DNA of 64,000 bases from Mimachlamys varia. Its lineage: Eukaryota > Mollusca > Bivalvia > Pectinida > Pectinidae. Positions 32,380 through 42,450 of this stretch are shown here, one piece after another (positions within the stretch are counted from its first letter, which is position 1; every line of letters begins with the position of its first letter). The notes under the pieces were generated by a model, which searched no databases, was not told the origin of the DNA, and was given only the letters and a program-made list of their open reading frames with translations. The stretch is taken from NCBI GenBank assembly GCA_947623455.1, contig OX392529.1, positions 51,355,186-51,419,185 on the forward strand. The letters are read 5' to 3'. The translations under genes were made by a program, and so were the position numbers.

Positions 32380-33245
32380 GGGCCTCGCAATGGCAGTTAT
32401 GGTGTCCCAACATTCTGCCACCAGCTCTCCACTGCTTGGCCACGTTAGCAAAGTGGTTAAGGTGTCTTGACATTCTGCCACTAGCCCTCCACCTCTGGGC
32501 CTGACGTTGGTCGAGTGGTTAAGGTGTCCTGACATTCTACCAACAGCCCTCCACCTCTAGATGGGCCACGTTAGCCAAGTGGTTAAGGTGTCTTGACATT
32601 CTGCCACTAGCCCTCCACCTCTGGGCCTGACGTTGGCCAAGTGGTTAAGGTGTCCTGACATTCTACCATTAGCCCTCCACCTCTGGGCTGCGATGGCCGA
32701 GTCGTTAAGGTGTCCTGATATTCTACCACTAGCCATCCACCTCTGGGCCTGACGTTGGTCGAGTGGTTAAGGTGTCCTGACATTCTTCCAATAGCCCTCC
32801 ACCTCTGGCTGAGCCACTTTGGCCGAGTGGTTAAGGTGTCCCGATATTCACCACTAGCCCTCCACCTCAGGGCCTGACGCTGGTCGAGTGGTTAAGGTGT
32901 CCTGACATTCTTCCAATAGCCCTCCACCTCTAGCTCAGCCACCTTGGCTGAGTGGTTAAGGTGTCCCGATATTCACCACTAGCCCTCCACCTCTGGGCCT
33001 GACGTTGGTCGAGTGGTTAAGGTGTCCTGACATTCTTCCAACAGCCCTCCACCTCTGGCTGAGCCACTTTGGCCGAGTGGTTAAGGTGTCCCGATATTCA
33101 CCACTAGCCCTCCACCTCAGGGCCTGACGCTGGTCGAGTGGTTAAGGTGTCATGACATTTTACCACTATAACCCTCCACCTCTGGGCCATGGTGGTTGAA
33201 TGGTTAAGGTGTCTCGACATTCTGCCAACAGCCCTCCACCTCTGG
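32380..33245 (+). repeat. Tandem array of SINE-A tRNA heads, about 14 units of ~62 bp
   Basis: Each unit contains GGYCGAGTGGTTAAGGTGTC, the Ser/Leu-type tRNA A box, then TGACATTCTRCCACTAGCCC + TCCACCTCTGGG. Alternating unit types (GCCTGACGTTGGTCGAG and GAGCCACTTTGGCCGAG) create a ~124-bp higher-order repeat between about 32690 and 33140. The last unit runs into a complete SINE A copy, so the array arose by expansion of a SINE 5' head without its B box. Confidence 0.9.
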
Positions 33246-33365
33246 GTTGTGAGTTATAAACCCTCATGGGGGCATTTGCCAGGTACTGACCATTGGTCAG
33301 TTGTTTTTCTCCGGGTACTCCAGCTTTCCTTCACCTCTAAAATCTGGCCGTAAATAAAAAATAAA
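33185..33365 (+). mobile_element. SINE family A, full-length copy (+)
   Basis: Head GGTGGTTGAATGGTTAAGG, CCAACAGCCCTCCACCTCTG, then GGTTGTGAGTTATAAACCC (decayed B box), TTGCCAGGTACTGACCATTG, TTTTTCTCCGGGTACTCCAG and tail AAAATAAACCCAACC. Confidence 0.8.
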
Positions 33366-33369
33366 CCCA

Positions 33370-35030
33370 ACCAAACTCTGTTTCTATTAAGAAGTTCAGA
33401 ATTTTCTATGCCTACATGTTGAAGACAACAGTTTTTGCAGTCACTCTGATAACTCAGAAGTAATTGGTTGCCTGTACTTATTAACTAATTACTTTGCCTT
33501 ATGTAGTTTGACATGCTTCACAAGCTTAGGGCTGTACAGCCGCAATAGTAAACGTAAAACCGCCAAAGTGAAGTGTAAGGGTGTAATTGGTTAAAGTCAT
33601 TATGAGGAGGATGACAATGGTATACTACAGGGAACGTCACATAGTTTGTCCCGTAAAGTTAAGGTGGAGGGTAACACAGCATCCTATTTCATAGTCAAGG
33701 AGAGTTCCACTCCGACTTCTCTTGAAATAATGAATTGTGGTCTATATATAGAAGATGAAGAGATGTGAGGAATTTTTCTTGCTTAAGAGTAGATTTCCCT
33801 TCACATGCTTTTTTGCCCATAAATTTGACTCTAATTTTGATGTTGTGATTCTGTGAAATGCATAACAATTAGGCTGTAAGCAATTCCTTCTTAAATTGCT
33901 ACAAAAAAGGGCTATCTTAGTGACAATGACAACATTTTATCGAAAAAAAACTCAGAGAAGTTGAACTTTCGTTTTTTATCAAAACATTACCTTACATTTC
34001 AGGATGTCTTGATTGTGTAAATTAATTGAGATATATAGTACAAAGGAATGTAGAAAACTCTAGTTGAAGATTTTGAAACAAATCATAGCTATCACATGTA
34101 AAATATTAATTATTAAATGATTCCTTTTATGAAACAGCATAAGTTATATACCATCAGTTTTATATTATTTAAGGTAAGAATCTTTTGAAATAATTTTAGA
34201 CAATGTGGTTGATTTAACTTTCAGATTACAGTGCAACTTATCAAAGCTGTCAACTCTTGATACCGAACTTAGTGGTAATCAATGTACAGAGTTATTTATT
34301 AATTTTTTTATTATAGTATTAAGAAACTTCCTGAAACTGATCCCTCTTAATTACTAATACTGAACCGATCCTGTGTCCAGAATGGCTAAAACATACTTAA
34401 AATTTCATCAGTTCAGAACAAGTCTTCATCATACTTCAAGCAGTTAAAGCTTAAATTTTCCTTGAAGGTATGTCCTCATACTGTAGAGCATTAAAACCAA
34501 ACATCTGCGAGAATTTCTGTGATATATCGTGTGCAGTTATCATTATAGTCAGAGTATTGGTGTAAATTAAAAGTGGCACAGACTGCAGCATTAATTACCT
34601 CCCTTGAGTATATGCATTTTTTAAGCTGAAAATGACAAAATGTGATTTTTTGGTTTCAACTATCACACCTTTAATGTAAGGGAAATAATGAAGTTTTCCA
34701 CAAGAGACATGATTTTGGAAATAATTAGACGTTTGTTTTTACTGCATGGGAAATTATTTTGACTAATGTAGACATATACTTGCTTTTAATAACGCACCTA
34801 AATATTAGCACATAAACAAATTCAAACAGATTAGACAATGATAAATGGTACATTCACAATACTTGCTGTATAAAGCAAAATACAGAAACTGTAATTAGTT
34901 CAAACATAATTTAGTGAATTGGTTTCACTCAACGTTTCTGCGCAAAATAAGATTACCCCTAAAATATGTACATTAAATATACAGTAAAATTAATACTTTA
35001 CAGGTGTACCACCAAAACAAAACAAATGTG
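33370..35030. other. Non-coding stretch, nothing recognised
   Basis: AT-rich sequence between SINE copies; I see no exon, RNA gene or tandem structure. Confidence 0.5.
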
Positions 35031-35035
35031 TTTGT

Positions 35036-35114
35036 TTGGTTTGGTTCATTTTTGTTTTACGTCCTATTAACAGCCAGGGTCATTTAAAGACATGCCAGGT
35101 TTTAGAGGTGGAGG
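35036..35114 (-). mobile_element. SINE family A 3' end (-), truncated by the 43-bp array
   Basis: Reads TTTTTGTTTTACGTCCTATT, AACAGCCAGGGTCATTTAAA, GACATGCCAGGTTTTAGAGG and GGAAAGCCGGAGTAC, the reverse complement of the SINE A 3' half. The SINE stops exactly where the first 43-bp unit begins. Confidence 0.8.
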
Positions 35115-36060
35115 AAAGCCGGAGTACTGCCAGCTGTAAAGCCATGGAACTTTGGTCAGAATCTGGTGGTTGCCAGCTCTAAAACCATGGAACTTTGGTC
35201 AGAATCTGGTGATTGCCAGCTATAAAACCATAGAACTTTGGTCAGAATCTGGTGATTGCCAGCTATAAAACCATGGAACTTTGGTCAGAATCTGGTGATT
35301 GCCAGCTGTAAAACCATAGAACTTTGGTCAAAATCTGGTGATTGCCAGCTGTAAAACTATGGAACTTTGGTCAGAATCTGGTGATTGCCATCTCTAAAAC
35401 CATGGAACTTTGGTCAGAATCTGGTGATTGTCAGCTGTAAAACCATGGAACTTTGGTCAGAATCTGGTGATTGTCAGCTGTAAAACCATGGAACTTTGGT
35501 CAGAATCTGGTGATTGTCAGCTGTAAAACCATGGAACTTTGGTCAGAATCTGGTGATTGTCAGCTGTAAAACCATGGAACTTTGGTCAGAATCTGGTGAT
35601 TGTCAGCTGTAAAACCATGGAACTTTGGTCAGAATCTAGTGATCACAGCTATAAAACCATGGAACTTTGGTCAGAATCTGGTTATTGCCATCTATAAAAC
35701 CATGGAACTTTGGTCAGAATCTGGTGATTGTCAGCTGTAAAACCATGGAACTTTGGTCAGAATCTGGTGATTGTCAGCTGTAAAACCATGGAACTTTGGT
35801 CAGAATCTGGTGATTGTCAGCTGTAAAACCATGGAACTTTGGTCAGAATCTGGTGATTGTCAGCTGTAAAACCATGGAACTTTGGTCAGAATCTGGTGAT
35901 TGTCAGCTGTAAAACCATGGAACTTTGGTCAGAATCTGGTTATTGCCAGCTGTAAAACCATGGAACTTTGATCAGAATCTAGTGAATGCCAGCTATAAAA
36001 CCATGGAACTTTGGTCAGAATCTAGTGATTGCCAGCAGTAAAACCATGGAACTTTGGTGC
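35115..36060. repeat. 43-bp minisatellite, about 22 units
   Basis: Unit GATTGYCAGCTGTAAAACCA + TGGAACTTTGGTCAGAATCT + GGT. Units with GATTGTCAGCTG form two homogeneous blocks (about 35420-35640 and 35720-35935), implying recent block duplication. Flanking units have GCCAGCTATAAAACCATAG variants. Confidence 0.95.
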
Positions 36061-36064
36061 ATAT

Positions 36065-36560
36065 ACAAATGTATCTTAAATATGAAATAAATTAACTCTA
36101 GTTTGTATATATACATACACGATACAAGTACTATGTATATTTTTCTGTAGAAGACCTTGGGTTATTCAGGTCAACTGTTGTCTCTTGAGAGTAGTTTATA
36201 GCAGACATTGTCTGTGCACTTCTGGCCCTATAGAAACAATCTGTCCCAATCATGAAATTGCACTGGCATGCTCTCATCCAGGAAACAGTTTTCCCATATC
36301 ATGAACTTGCTACATATATAGGAGAAAGCCTTCCAGTGACAGTTTTACAAGTATGTAATCAATCAAGCTCATGAGTTTATCTTACATACAATATACTTAT
36401 ATCATATTATTTATAAGAAGTTGTTGTATTAGAGTTATTTTTCTATACTAAACTTGAGCACATAGATGCAGGGTCTTCATCTGCCAAATAACCTTTCTTC
36501 AATGCACTGTCAAAATATCTTTCATGTTTTTTGTACCAGCCATTTTTTGAAATACGTGTA
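36065..36560. other. Non-coding stretch, nothing recognised
   Basis: AT-rich, no supported feature. Confidence 0.45.
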
Positions 36561-36567
36561 TAAGGGT

Positions 36568-36799
36568 ACTGTAAAAACCAATTATTTTTGTGCGTGGAAA
36601 TTTTTGCTTAGTAAGTCTCCAAACTGTTGAAATTTTCATGCTGCAGTCATGCTGTTTTGCACTTTTTACCTGTATTATTATCATAAACATTACAGTTTGA
36701 ATAGTGTTAAATTTGTTCCTGTGCGAATATATTCTTGGAGATTTAATGTAAGCCAAATAAGAAAAAAATTTCACAATGCATAAAATTCATTTTTACAGT
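36568..36799. mobile_element. MITE family F with TA flank
   Basis: Begins (TA)CTGTAAAAACC and ends TTTTTACAG(TA): 9-10 bp perfect inverted ends with TA on both sides. AT-rich interior with CGAATATATTCTTGGAGATT. Mariner-like in its TA preference. The minus ORF 36499-36774 lies in it and is not a gene. Confidence 0.65.
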
Positions 36800-36804
36800 A
36801 TTGG

Positions 36805-38030
36805 TATTTACTTATAGGATGCATGAAAAATAACAAATGTGACAATGAGTATAGGGCAGCCTCTGCTCACTCTAGGCAGTTAAATTCTTAAGCAAAAGTT
36901 GCTAAAACCCCATCTTTTTCTTAAGCAAATAAGAAATGTCTTTCTCAAATTTGCGAAATACACCTCTTATTCTTAAGAAATTAATAATTATACTACATAC
37001 ATTCATGTCGGATTATACTATAATCCAAAAGATAATATGTTAATGAAACTACTTTAATAGCTAAAAGCAGGCATTTGAGACATTAATAAATTCAAGCTAA
37101 GTCACGAAAATGGTCAATTTCATTTTATCAGTCACTCAGATTACAATTCCCAAAATGTGCAAAATGTGATCGATAGCATGAGCACAGGCAGCACTTTGAG
37201 ACAGATCTCAGGGCTCAAATCAAGGACCTTCTAAATTTAAGACATAAACATAAATCTGTTGTTATAAATATATGCTTAAGTACACATAACTTTATAATAG
37301 TTTATCTGTTTATCCAGCATTAAGCCAATGACCACTAATAAGTCTACTGCAGTTCATCGGAAATGTCAGCAAATGTTTTTTTCGCTATCCTGGTTATTTA
37401 TTAGCCCTCTGATTTAGATCAGAAATCAGTTGTTGAAAACTAAAGGAACACAAATGATCAATGATCTTAAATAACTTGAGCTGGTAATAGTCTTAACTAC
37501 CCCTTATAAAATTGTCCACGTTCCTGATGGGTCCTCAGTGTCCATGACTATAAACTATATAGACCCAATTTAGCTGTGCTGCAGTTTAAACAAACAGAAG
37601 CAGTGTGATAATGATTGACAACAGACACGCGCGACAGAACTAGAACATCCTGTGTAATAATTGTCACCAGCACAACCATAGCAGCTGGTATTCATAGAAA
37701 CAACAATTAGGTTACGGATGGTTTTCTTTGTTTACATTCCTATAGCTTTACAAATGGGGTTTATTGATCCAGTGGCTGTGTCCCTTTGTGACTTAGGATT
37801 CACAACCAACATGTATACAATCAAAAGATGTGATTATTTACAGTATGGAAATGGGTGGGAATCATGTAAATCCCTTATTGGAATGAATGTGTAATTTGGT
37901 CCGTCAACCGATCTACATCACATTCCAATTGTCTATACACACTTGTTGTCAATACCGAAAGTGTCAAGGTTTTTCAGCCTCAGTGATTTTCCAATTCCCT
38001 GATGCATTGAGATTTATTTCACATTTTGTT
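36805..38030. other. Non-coding stretch, nothing recognised
   Basis: AT-rich sequence without supported features. Confidence 0.45.
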
Positions 38031-38039
38031 TTATATAGC

Positions 38040-38385
38040 TAATGTATTGTTCCTTGCTTTACATGGTAAGACATGGACATGTCCAAAGTTTCTTGATTTA
38101 TGTTGTAAAATATGGACATGTCCAAACTTTCTTGATTTACATGATAAGACATGGACCTGTCCAAATTAAGTTTCTTGATTTACGTGGTAAAATATGGACA
38201 TGTCCAGACTTTCTTGATTTACATGATAAGACATGGACCTGTCCAAATAAAGTTTCTTGATTTACGTGGTAAAATATGGACATGTCCAAACTTTCTTGAT
38301 TTGCGTGGTAAAATATGGACATGTCCAAACTTTCTTAATTTGCGTGGTAAAATATGGACCTGTCCAAACATTCTTGATTCCTATC
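38040..38385. repeat. 39-bp minisatellite with palindromic GGACATGTCC cores
   Basis: Unit GTAAAATATGGACATGTCCA + AACTTTCTTGATTTRCGTG, eight to nine copies, two of them with 6-bp inserts (ATTAAG, ATAAAG). The exact 10-mer GGACATGTCC occurs at 38075, 38114, 38196, 38278 and 38317; GGACCTGTCC replaces it in three other units. The 39-bp period keeps several frames open, giving ORFs up to 107 codons with a 13-residue period (FLIYVVKYGHVQT). They are artefacts. Confidence 0.95.
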
Positions 38386-38389
38386 CATA

Positions 38390-38715
38390 TACAGTGTTTG
38401 ACATCTCCAGTTTGTTCGTATATATACTGCCTTTGTTTCATTTTCATGCGTCTAAATCTCATTCTAATTCGTGAATTCCATCAGGAAAATGTGCATGCTT
38501 AGACTTTATTGATTCCAAAACCAAATGCCATATTTGATACTTCCAATGCTCTTTATTTAAGCAACAATCTATTTCTTGAATTACTTGTAAAAATTGGTTT
38601 GTCTAAATTTATTCCCCATCAATAACCATTAGGCTATGGCGGGGTTATTGTATTTTTGTGGTAGCATTTGTGATGAAATCATGTCCTTCATGTTTGCACA
38701 AGTTGACTTCAATAA
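38390..38715. other. Non-coding stretch, nothing recognised
   Basis: No supported feature. Confidence 0.4.
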
Positions 38716-38719
38716 ATTA

Positions 38720-38792
38720 GAAGTGATAAAGTCTTTTAAGAATTGCAGACCTAGCGAGCTATTCTGAGTCCCATTGGGCCTCTTGTTGAATT
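38720..38792. repeat. 3' end fragment of a dispersed repeat
   Basis: AGACCTAGCGAGCTATTCTG and CCCATTGGGCCTCTTGTTGA share their ending phrase with the 4865-5645 repeat (CAGGCCCTCTTTGCCTCTTG). Confidence 0.5.
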
Positions 38793-38799
38793 AAAAAGC

Positions 38800-39390
38800 A
38801 TACCTTTCATGACTTGCTGAAAAATATCAAAAATGAGTTAAACAAAACACTATCATTAACGTTGTCAGAATGTAAAAAGTAAGCCTGCCTAGATTCTTTC
38901 CCTTAACCTTAAGCTGTTATACTATTGCCCTAACCGACTGAGCACCCTATTTAAAACACAACTTTTGCATTGCTAATTCGCGCTACAGTTATATCAAATT
39001 AAATTCAGGGGGAGATTACTGGTTATATATAAAAAGATAATGCAAATCAGGAATTATTTAACAAAATATAGACTGTTAACTACCGTGAGGATATTTCAAA
39101 TCATTCTGAAAATCTCCGAAAAATTAACGATACATGATCACGACCAAGTCAAGGTTTTTGATTGTTCTTGCACTTATAGTACGCACTTCGTTCTTGACAC
39201 TTTCGATTTTCCCTAAAAAAAGTGTGCACTATACGCGAGAAATTACGGTACTAAAACAACATACTCCAGTGCGACAGAGATTCTTAACCTAAATTCTTCC
39301 CTATGTAACTTAGAATGAAGCCTCTACCGTACATATATCTGGATCAGTCCATTGAAGTATTAAGTGGTGAAAGGGTTTAAGACAACTGTA
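38800..39390. other. Non-coding stretch, nothing recognised
   Basis: AT-rich, no supported feature. Confidence 0.45.
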
Positions 39391-39394
39391 AGGT

Positions 39395-39605
39395 TTGCTT
39401 TATTTTGTTTTACATCCTATTAACAACCAGGGTAACTTCAGGACGTGCCAGGTTTTGGAGGTGGAGGAAAGCCGGTGTACCTGGAGAAAAACCACCGACC
39501 TACGGTCATTACCTGGCAACTGCCCCACTTGGGTTTAGAACTCGCAACCTGTTAAGAGGTGGTAGAATGTAGGGACCCCTTAACCACTAGGTTTCCGCGG
39601 CCCTT
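39395..39605 (-). mobile_element. SINE family A, full-length copy (-)
   Basis: Reverse-complement order: tail TTTTGTTTTACATCCTATTA, AACAACCAGGGTAACTTCAG, GTTTTGGAGGTGGAGGAAAG, GGTGTACCTGGAGAAAAACC, ACCGACCTACGGTCATTACC, B-box GTTTAGAACTCGCAACC, and finally CTTAACCACTAGGTTTCCGC + GGCCC (A-box end). About 211 bp. Confidence 0.85.
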
Positions 39606-39609
39606 AAGA

Positions 39610-40190
39610 CAGCTGCAGTGCACACGTACCATATTGATCGACCTTCTATTGTACATAGTACACAAACCAGTTCATTGTTACGATATAGATTTTCTATAAT
39701 TCTGACATAAACAACAAAACATTCTTTGACATTAAGTTAATTGCGCTGATAAAAAAATCTTTTGACCTTATAATTATTGATAATGTCAAGTGACATAAAA
39801 TGTGTCCCGTTTTATCGCCGTTTTATTCACAGCCTGTAACTTTTACGTTTATTTCTGGATCATCAGCCGCCTGGCACAAGTTATTGATAGTCAATACTAA
39901 CTGACAGACTACAGGGTGTCTTGTTCAGCGGTTGGTGGTGTTAAGTGGCACCAAATATAAAACCACTAAGGAAACGTAACAGTACAGTAACTTGACATGC
40001 ATCAACGAGAAGCTTTCGAAAACTGGCAACCGGGGAAATCAAAACAAAACAAAATTAGTTCATTGATTCTGGTTTCGGAGAAATCTGACAATGCTCTAGC
40101 TAGTGATAACAGCGAAAAACGTATGACTTTTCAGAGGCGTTCTTAGCCCAGTTAAAAAGAGATTTTCAGGCTGGGTACCATAGCATTCCA
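39610..40190. other. Non-coding stretch, nothing recognised
   Basis: No supported feature. Confidence 0.4.
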
Positions 40191-40195
40191 TTGTT

Positions 40196-40500
40196 TGTGT
40201 TTTGCATCCTTTTAACAGCTATGGTGATTTTGTAAAAGGAGAGGAAAAATGCAGTCTTTTAACCAAGTCTTCAACCCCGAAGACATCACCATTTACAACC
40301 CAGGTTCGGGTATCCCCTTGCTAAGTATGCACCTAATACTTGAAACAAGGTTTGGTCACAGGCACCAATTTAATAGGAGAGGAAAAATACATGACCAGAC
40401 CAGGGTTTGAACCTGGGACCTTCCGCACTATAGACGAACGCTCAACAAATTTAGCTATTTGGTCTGCCAATGATCAACCCGGTCTAGATCCGCTACAATT
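40196..40500 (-). repeat. SINE remnants: SINE-A-like tail and a separate tRNA-like head
   Basis: 40196-40245 reads TTGTGTTTTGCATCCTTTTA + ACAGCTATGGTGATTTTG, like the SINE A 3' end in minus orientation. Near 40395-40455 the minus strand has GTTGAGCGTTCGTCTATAGT and AGGTTCAAACCCTGGTC, an A-box and B-box-like pair. The plus ORF 40340-40603 is built from these repeats. Confidence 0.5.
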
Positions 40501-40529
40501 TAAGGGCATGCCAGGTTTCGGTGGGGGAG

Positions 40530-40916
40530 TTAAAGGCCCAATATACGTAACTTCAGAAAATTTTTCGGGATTCTGTAAATTTTTGAAAAAAAAATCCAGT
40601 TGATAACCATGCAAAAATAAGCCTAAAACGAAGTAAGCCTGAGCGGTAACTAACAAGAAACTGTTGACAAAAAAATCCAAAGTATTGAAAATAGTTCAGG
40701 TGGGGCCCACTTCAACAACAAGCCGTAGGTAGAATACGGTTCAAAATGGACGCGTGTTTACAAATACCGTGTTTCAACTGCTGCTGTACCGGTAACCGGG
40801 CAAGATTTCATCTTGAATATTGCAGTTAGTCTTAACTAAATCTAATAATATAAGAAGTTATAAGGCTTGATTTTCGCTTCAAATTTTGCCAAAAGTTACG
40901 TATATTGGGCCTTTAA
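40530..40916. mobile_element. MITE family G, copy 1, with TTAA flanks
   Basis: The body 40534-40912 starts AGGCCCAATATACGTAACTT and ends AAGTTACGTATATTGGGCCT, perfect inverted ends of 20 bp. TTAA sits on both sides (40530-40533, 40913-40916), which fits piggyBac-type targeting; TA targeting with two more bp of inverted repeat is the alternative. Copy 2 is at 57792-58177. Confidence 0.85.
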
Positions 40917-40919
40917 CCG

Positions 40920-41630
40920 CAGTTCCGTAGAAAAAAACATCGACCTATAACCAGTAACTACCTGGTGTCTGTCCAACTAGCGACATTGATTTTACTATAA
41001 CAATTCAATTTGAACAAAAACTGTTCTATTTGTCCCCAGCTGGCCGAAATCAAGTTATTCAATTTCACTAGGAGAATGTATTGATTATAGGCATTGTATA
41101 CAAAACACCATGATATGATTCTGTGCTGTAGGGTCTTGGCACGTTTCTGGGATCTATATGTTACATATTTACCTCAATAGCCTCAACTGAAATTTCCGCA
41201 GCTTTGATTTCATTTTAAAACACTGGTATTTTGAGACTCAGTTATAAAAAAGGCAATTCTGGGCCATTGATTTGGGTGAACTTGATACCTAACAGCAATG
41301 CCTGTCTCTGATGATAATTAGATGAGTATCACCAGATTGTTCGTTCAGCTCTGGATACAGTGTATTGTTGATAAAACAAAACAAACTTATTCTATATAAA
41401 CAGCTAACAGGTATACATGTGGCTTGAATTGCCAAAAACATCCAATAACAAAACAAAAAAATGGTTAATGTATAAAATTATGTTCATTTTTGCAAAAAAA
41501 AATGAACACCAACTTTCACTTTCTAAGATATCATAATTAACTAAGAAACAGTTGAATTTTTTGTACCCCATAACCATGCAATTGTATACAATAGGTAGGC
41601 ATGAAGTGATGAACACATATATATATATAA
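40920..41630. other. Non-coding stretch with a (TA)n microsatellite near 41618
   Basis: No coding or RNA feature supported. Overlapping minus ORFs 41404-41776 lack splice context. Confidence 0.45.
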
Positions 41631-41830
41631 GGATTGGCCTTGACCGGGAGTCTGGTCTGGCTCTTTGCGATTTCCATGAGAACATTTGAAATCCCCAGAC
41701 TATATGTAACCAGGTATAAAACTGCTAGATATGAAGATGTGGAGTCTACAAGGATTGGCCCCGGAACTTGCCACATCCTTTGGGACTTCCTAGATTATAA
41801 AATGAAAACAGCTGAGATCTCCAACCTATA
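41630..41830. repeat. Degenerate ~115-bp duplication
   Basis: AAGGATTGGCCTTGACC...TTTGCGATTTCC...GAACATTTGAAATCCCC is repeated as AAGGATTGGCCCCGGAAC...TTTGGGACTTCC...AAACAGCTGAGATCTCC. Confidence 0.5.
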
Positions 41831-41834
41831 ACCA

Positions 41835-42073
41835 TATAACAGTGATTTTGTTTGCCCATTTTTACAGCCAATATAAGGCTGGTACCCCAAGTCAAAATTT
41901 GTATGTTATTTTCCCAAGATTAAACAAAATTCAAGAATATTTTCCAAATCTATCTGAAAATCCTTCTATGGGCACAGGTATCTGTAAAGTTCAGGAAGTA
42001 AAACACTAATATAGAATAGCTGGACAATTGAAGAATTAAATTCACATATTCTTCCATGGACATGCTTTGTGCC
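41835..42073. other. Unique-looking flank of the LINE
   Basis: No feature recognised. Confidence 0.4.
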
Positions 42074-42079
42074 ATGCCT
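42074..42079 (+). repeat. Possible target-site duplication, left copy
   Basis: ATGCCT, also found directly after the 3' tail at 47792-47797. Six bases is short, so a chance match is possible. Confidence 0.45.
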
Positions 42080-42450
42080 GAGGTTTCCGGTCAAGATGGC
42101 AGCCGCCTGCGCTATCGACTGATCAGCAAATATGTGATTTATATGTGTCTATATAGCGTGCAAATTCGTTTGGAAGAAGGTATGAACTGCAGTTTTGTGT
42201 ACGTTTTTGAATACGGGTGTGTAGTTTTGTGAAAATGACGTGATTTGACCATAGAGCAAGCGGGAAATTTTCTCTCTATATATATATTATATACGTATGT
42301 GAACAGCATTTACCTGTACGCACTCAGTGACACTTGCTTTACACCTGTCCTCGCGCGCGAGTACCGTCACGCATGAGTGGCTACTACATATATACAGTAT
42401 AGCGGACAGCAATAGACTTGACGGATATTGAATAAAAACTTGGTTTCAAA
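42080..42450 (+). promoter_or_regulatory. LINE 5' untranslated region
   Basis: Begins with the YY1/ETS-like segment, is CG-richer than the surroundings (TCCTCGCGCGCGAGTACCG at 42350-42367) and ends at CAAAATGGG, a good eukaryotic start context (A at -3, G at +4) for ORF1. Confidence 0.7.
42086..42110 (+). promoter_or_regulatory. Putative YY1/ETS-type internal promoter at the LINE 5' end
   Basis: TTCCGGTCAAGATGGCAGCC combines an ETS core (TTCCGG) with a YY1-type core (CAAGATGGC) within about 30 bp of the inferred element start. In mammalian L1 a YY1 site at the extreme 5' end directs correct initiation (established). The same role here is inference. Confidence 0.5.

Noticed and set aside
25540..38385. 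CRISPR array in any of the regular tandem repeats
   Set aside because: Repeats are contiguous with no unique spacers, and the genome is clearly eukaryotic.
38042..38502. ORFs with 13-residue periodic peptides
   Set aside because: Produced by the 39-bp array, whose period is a multiple of 3.
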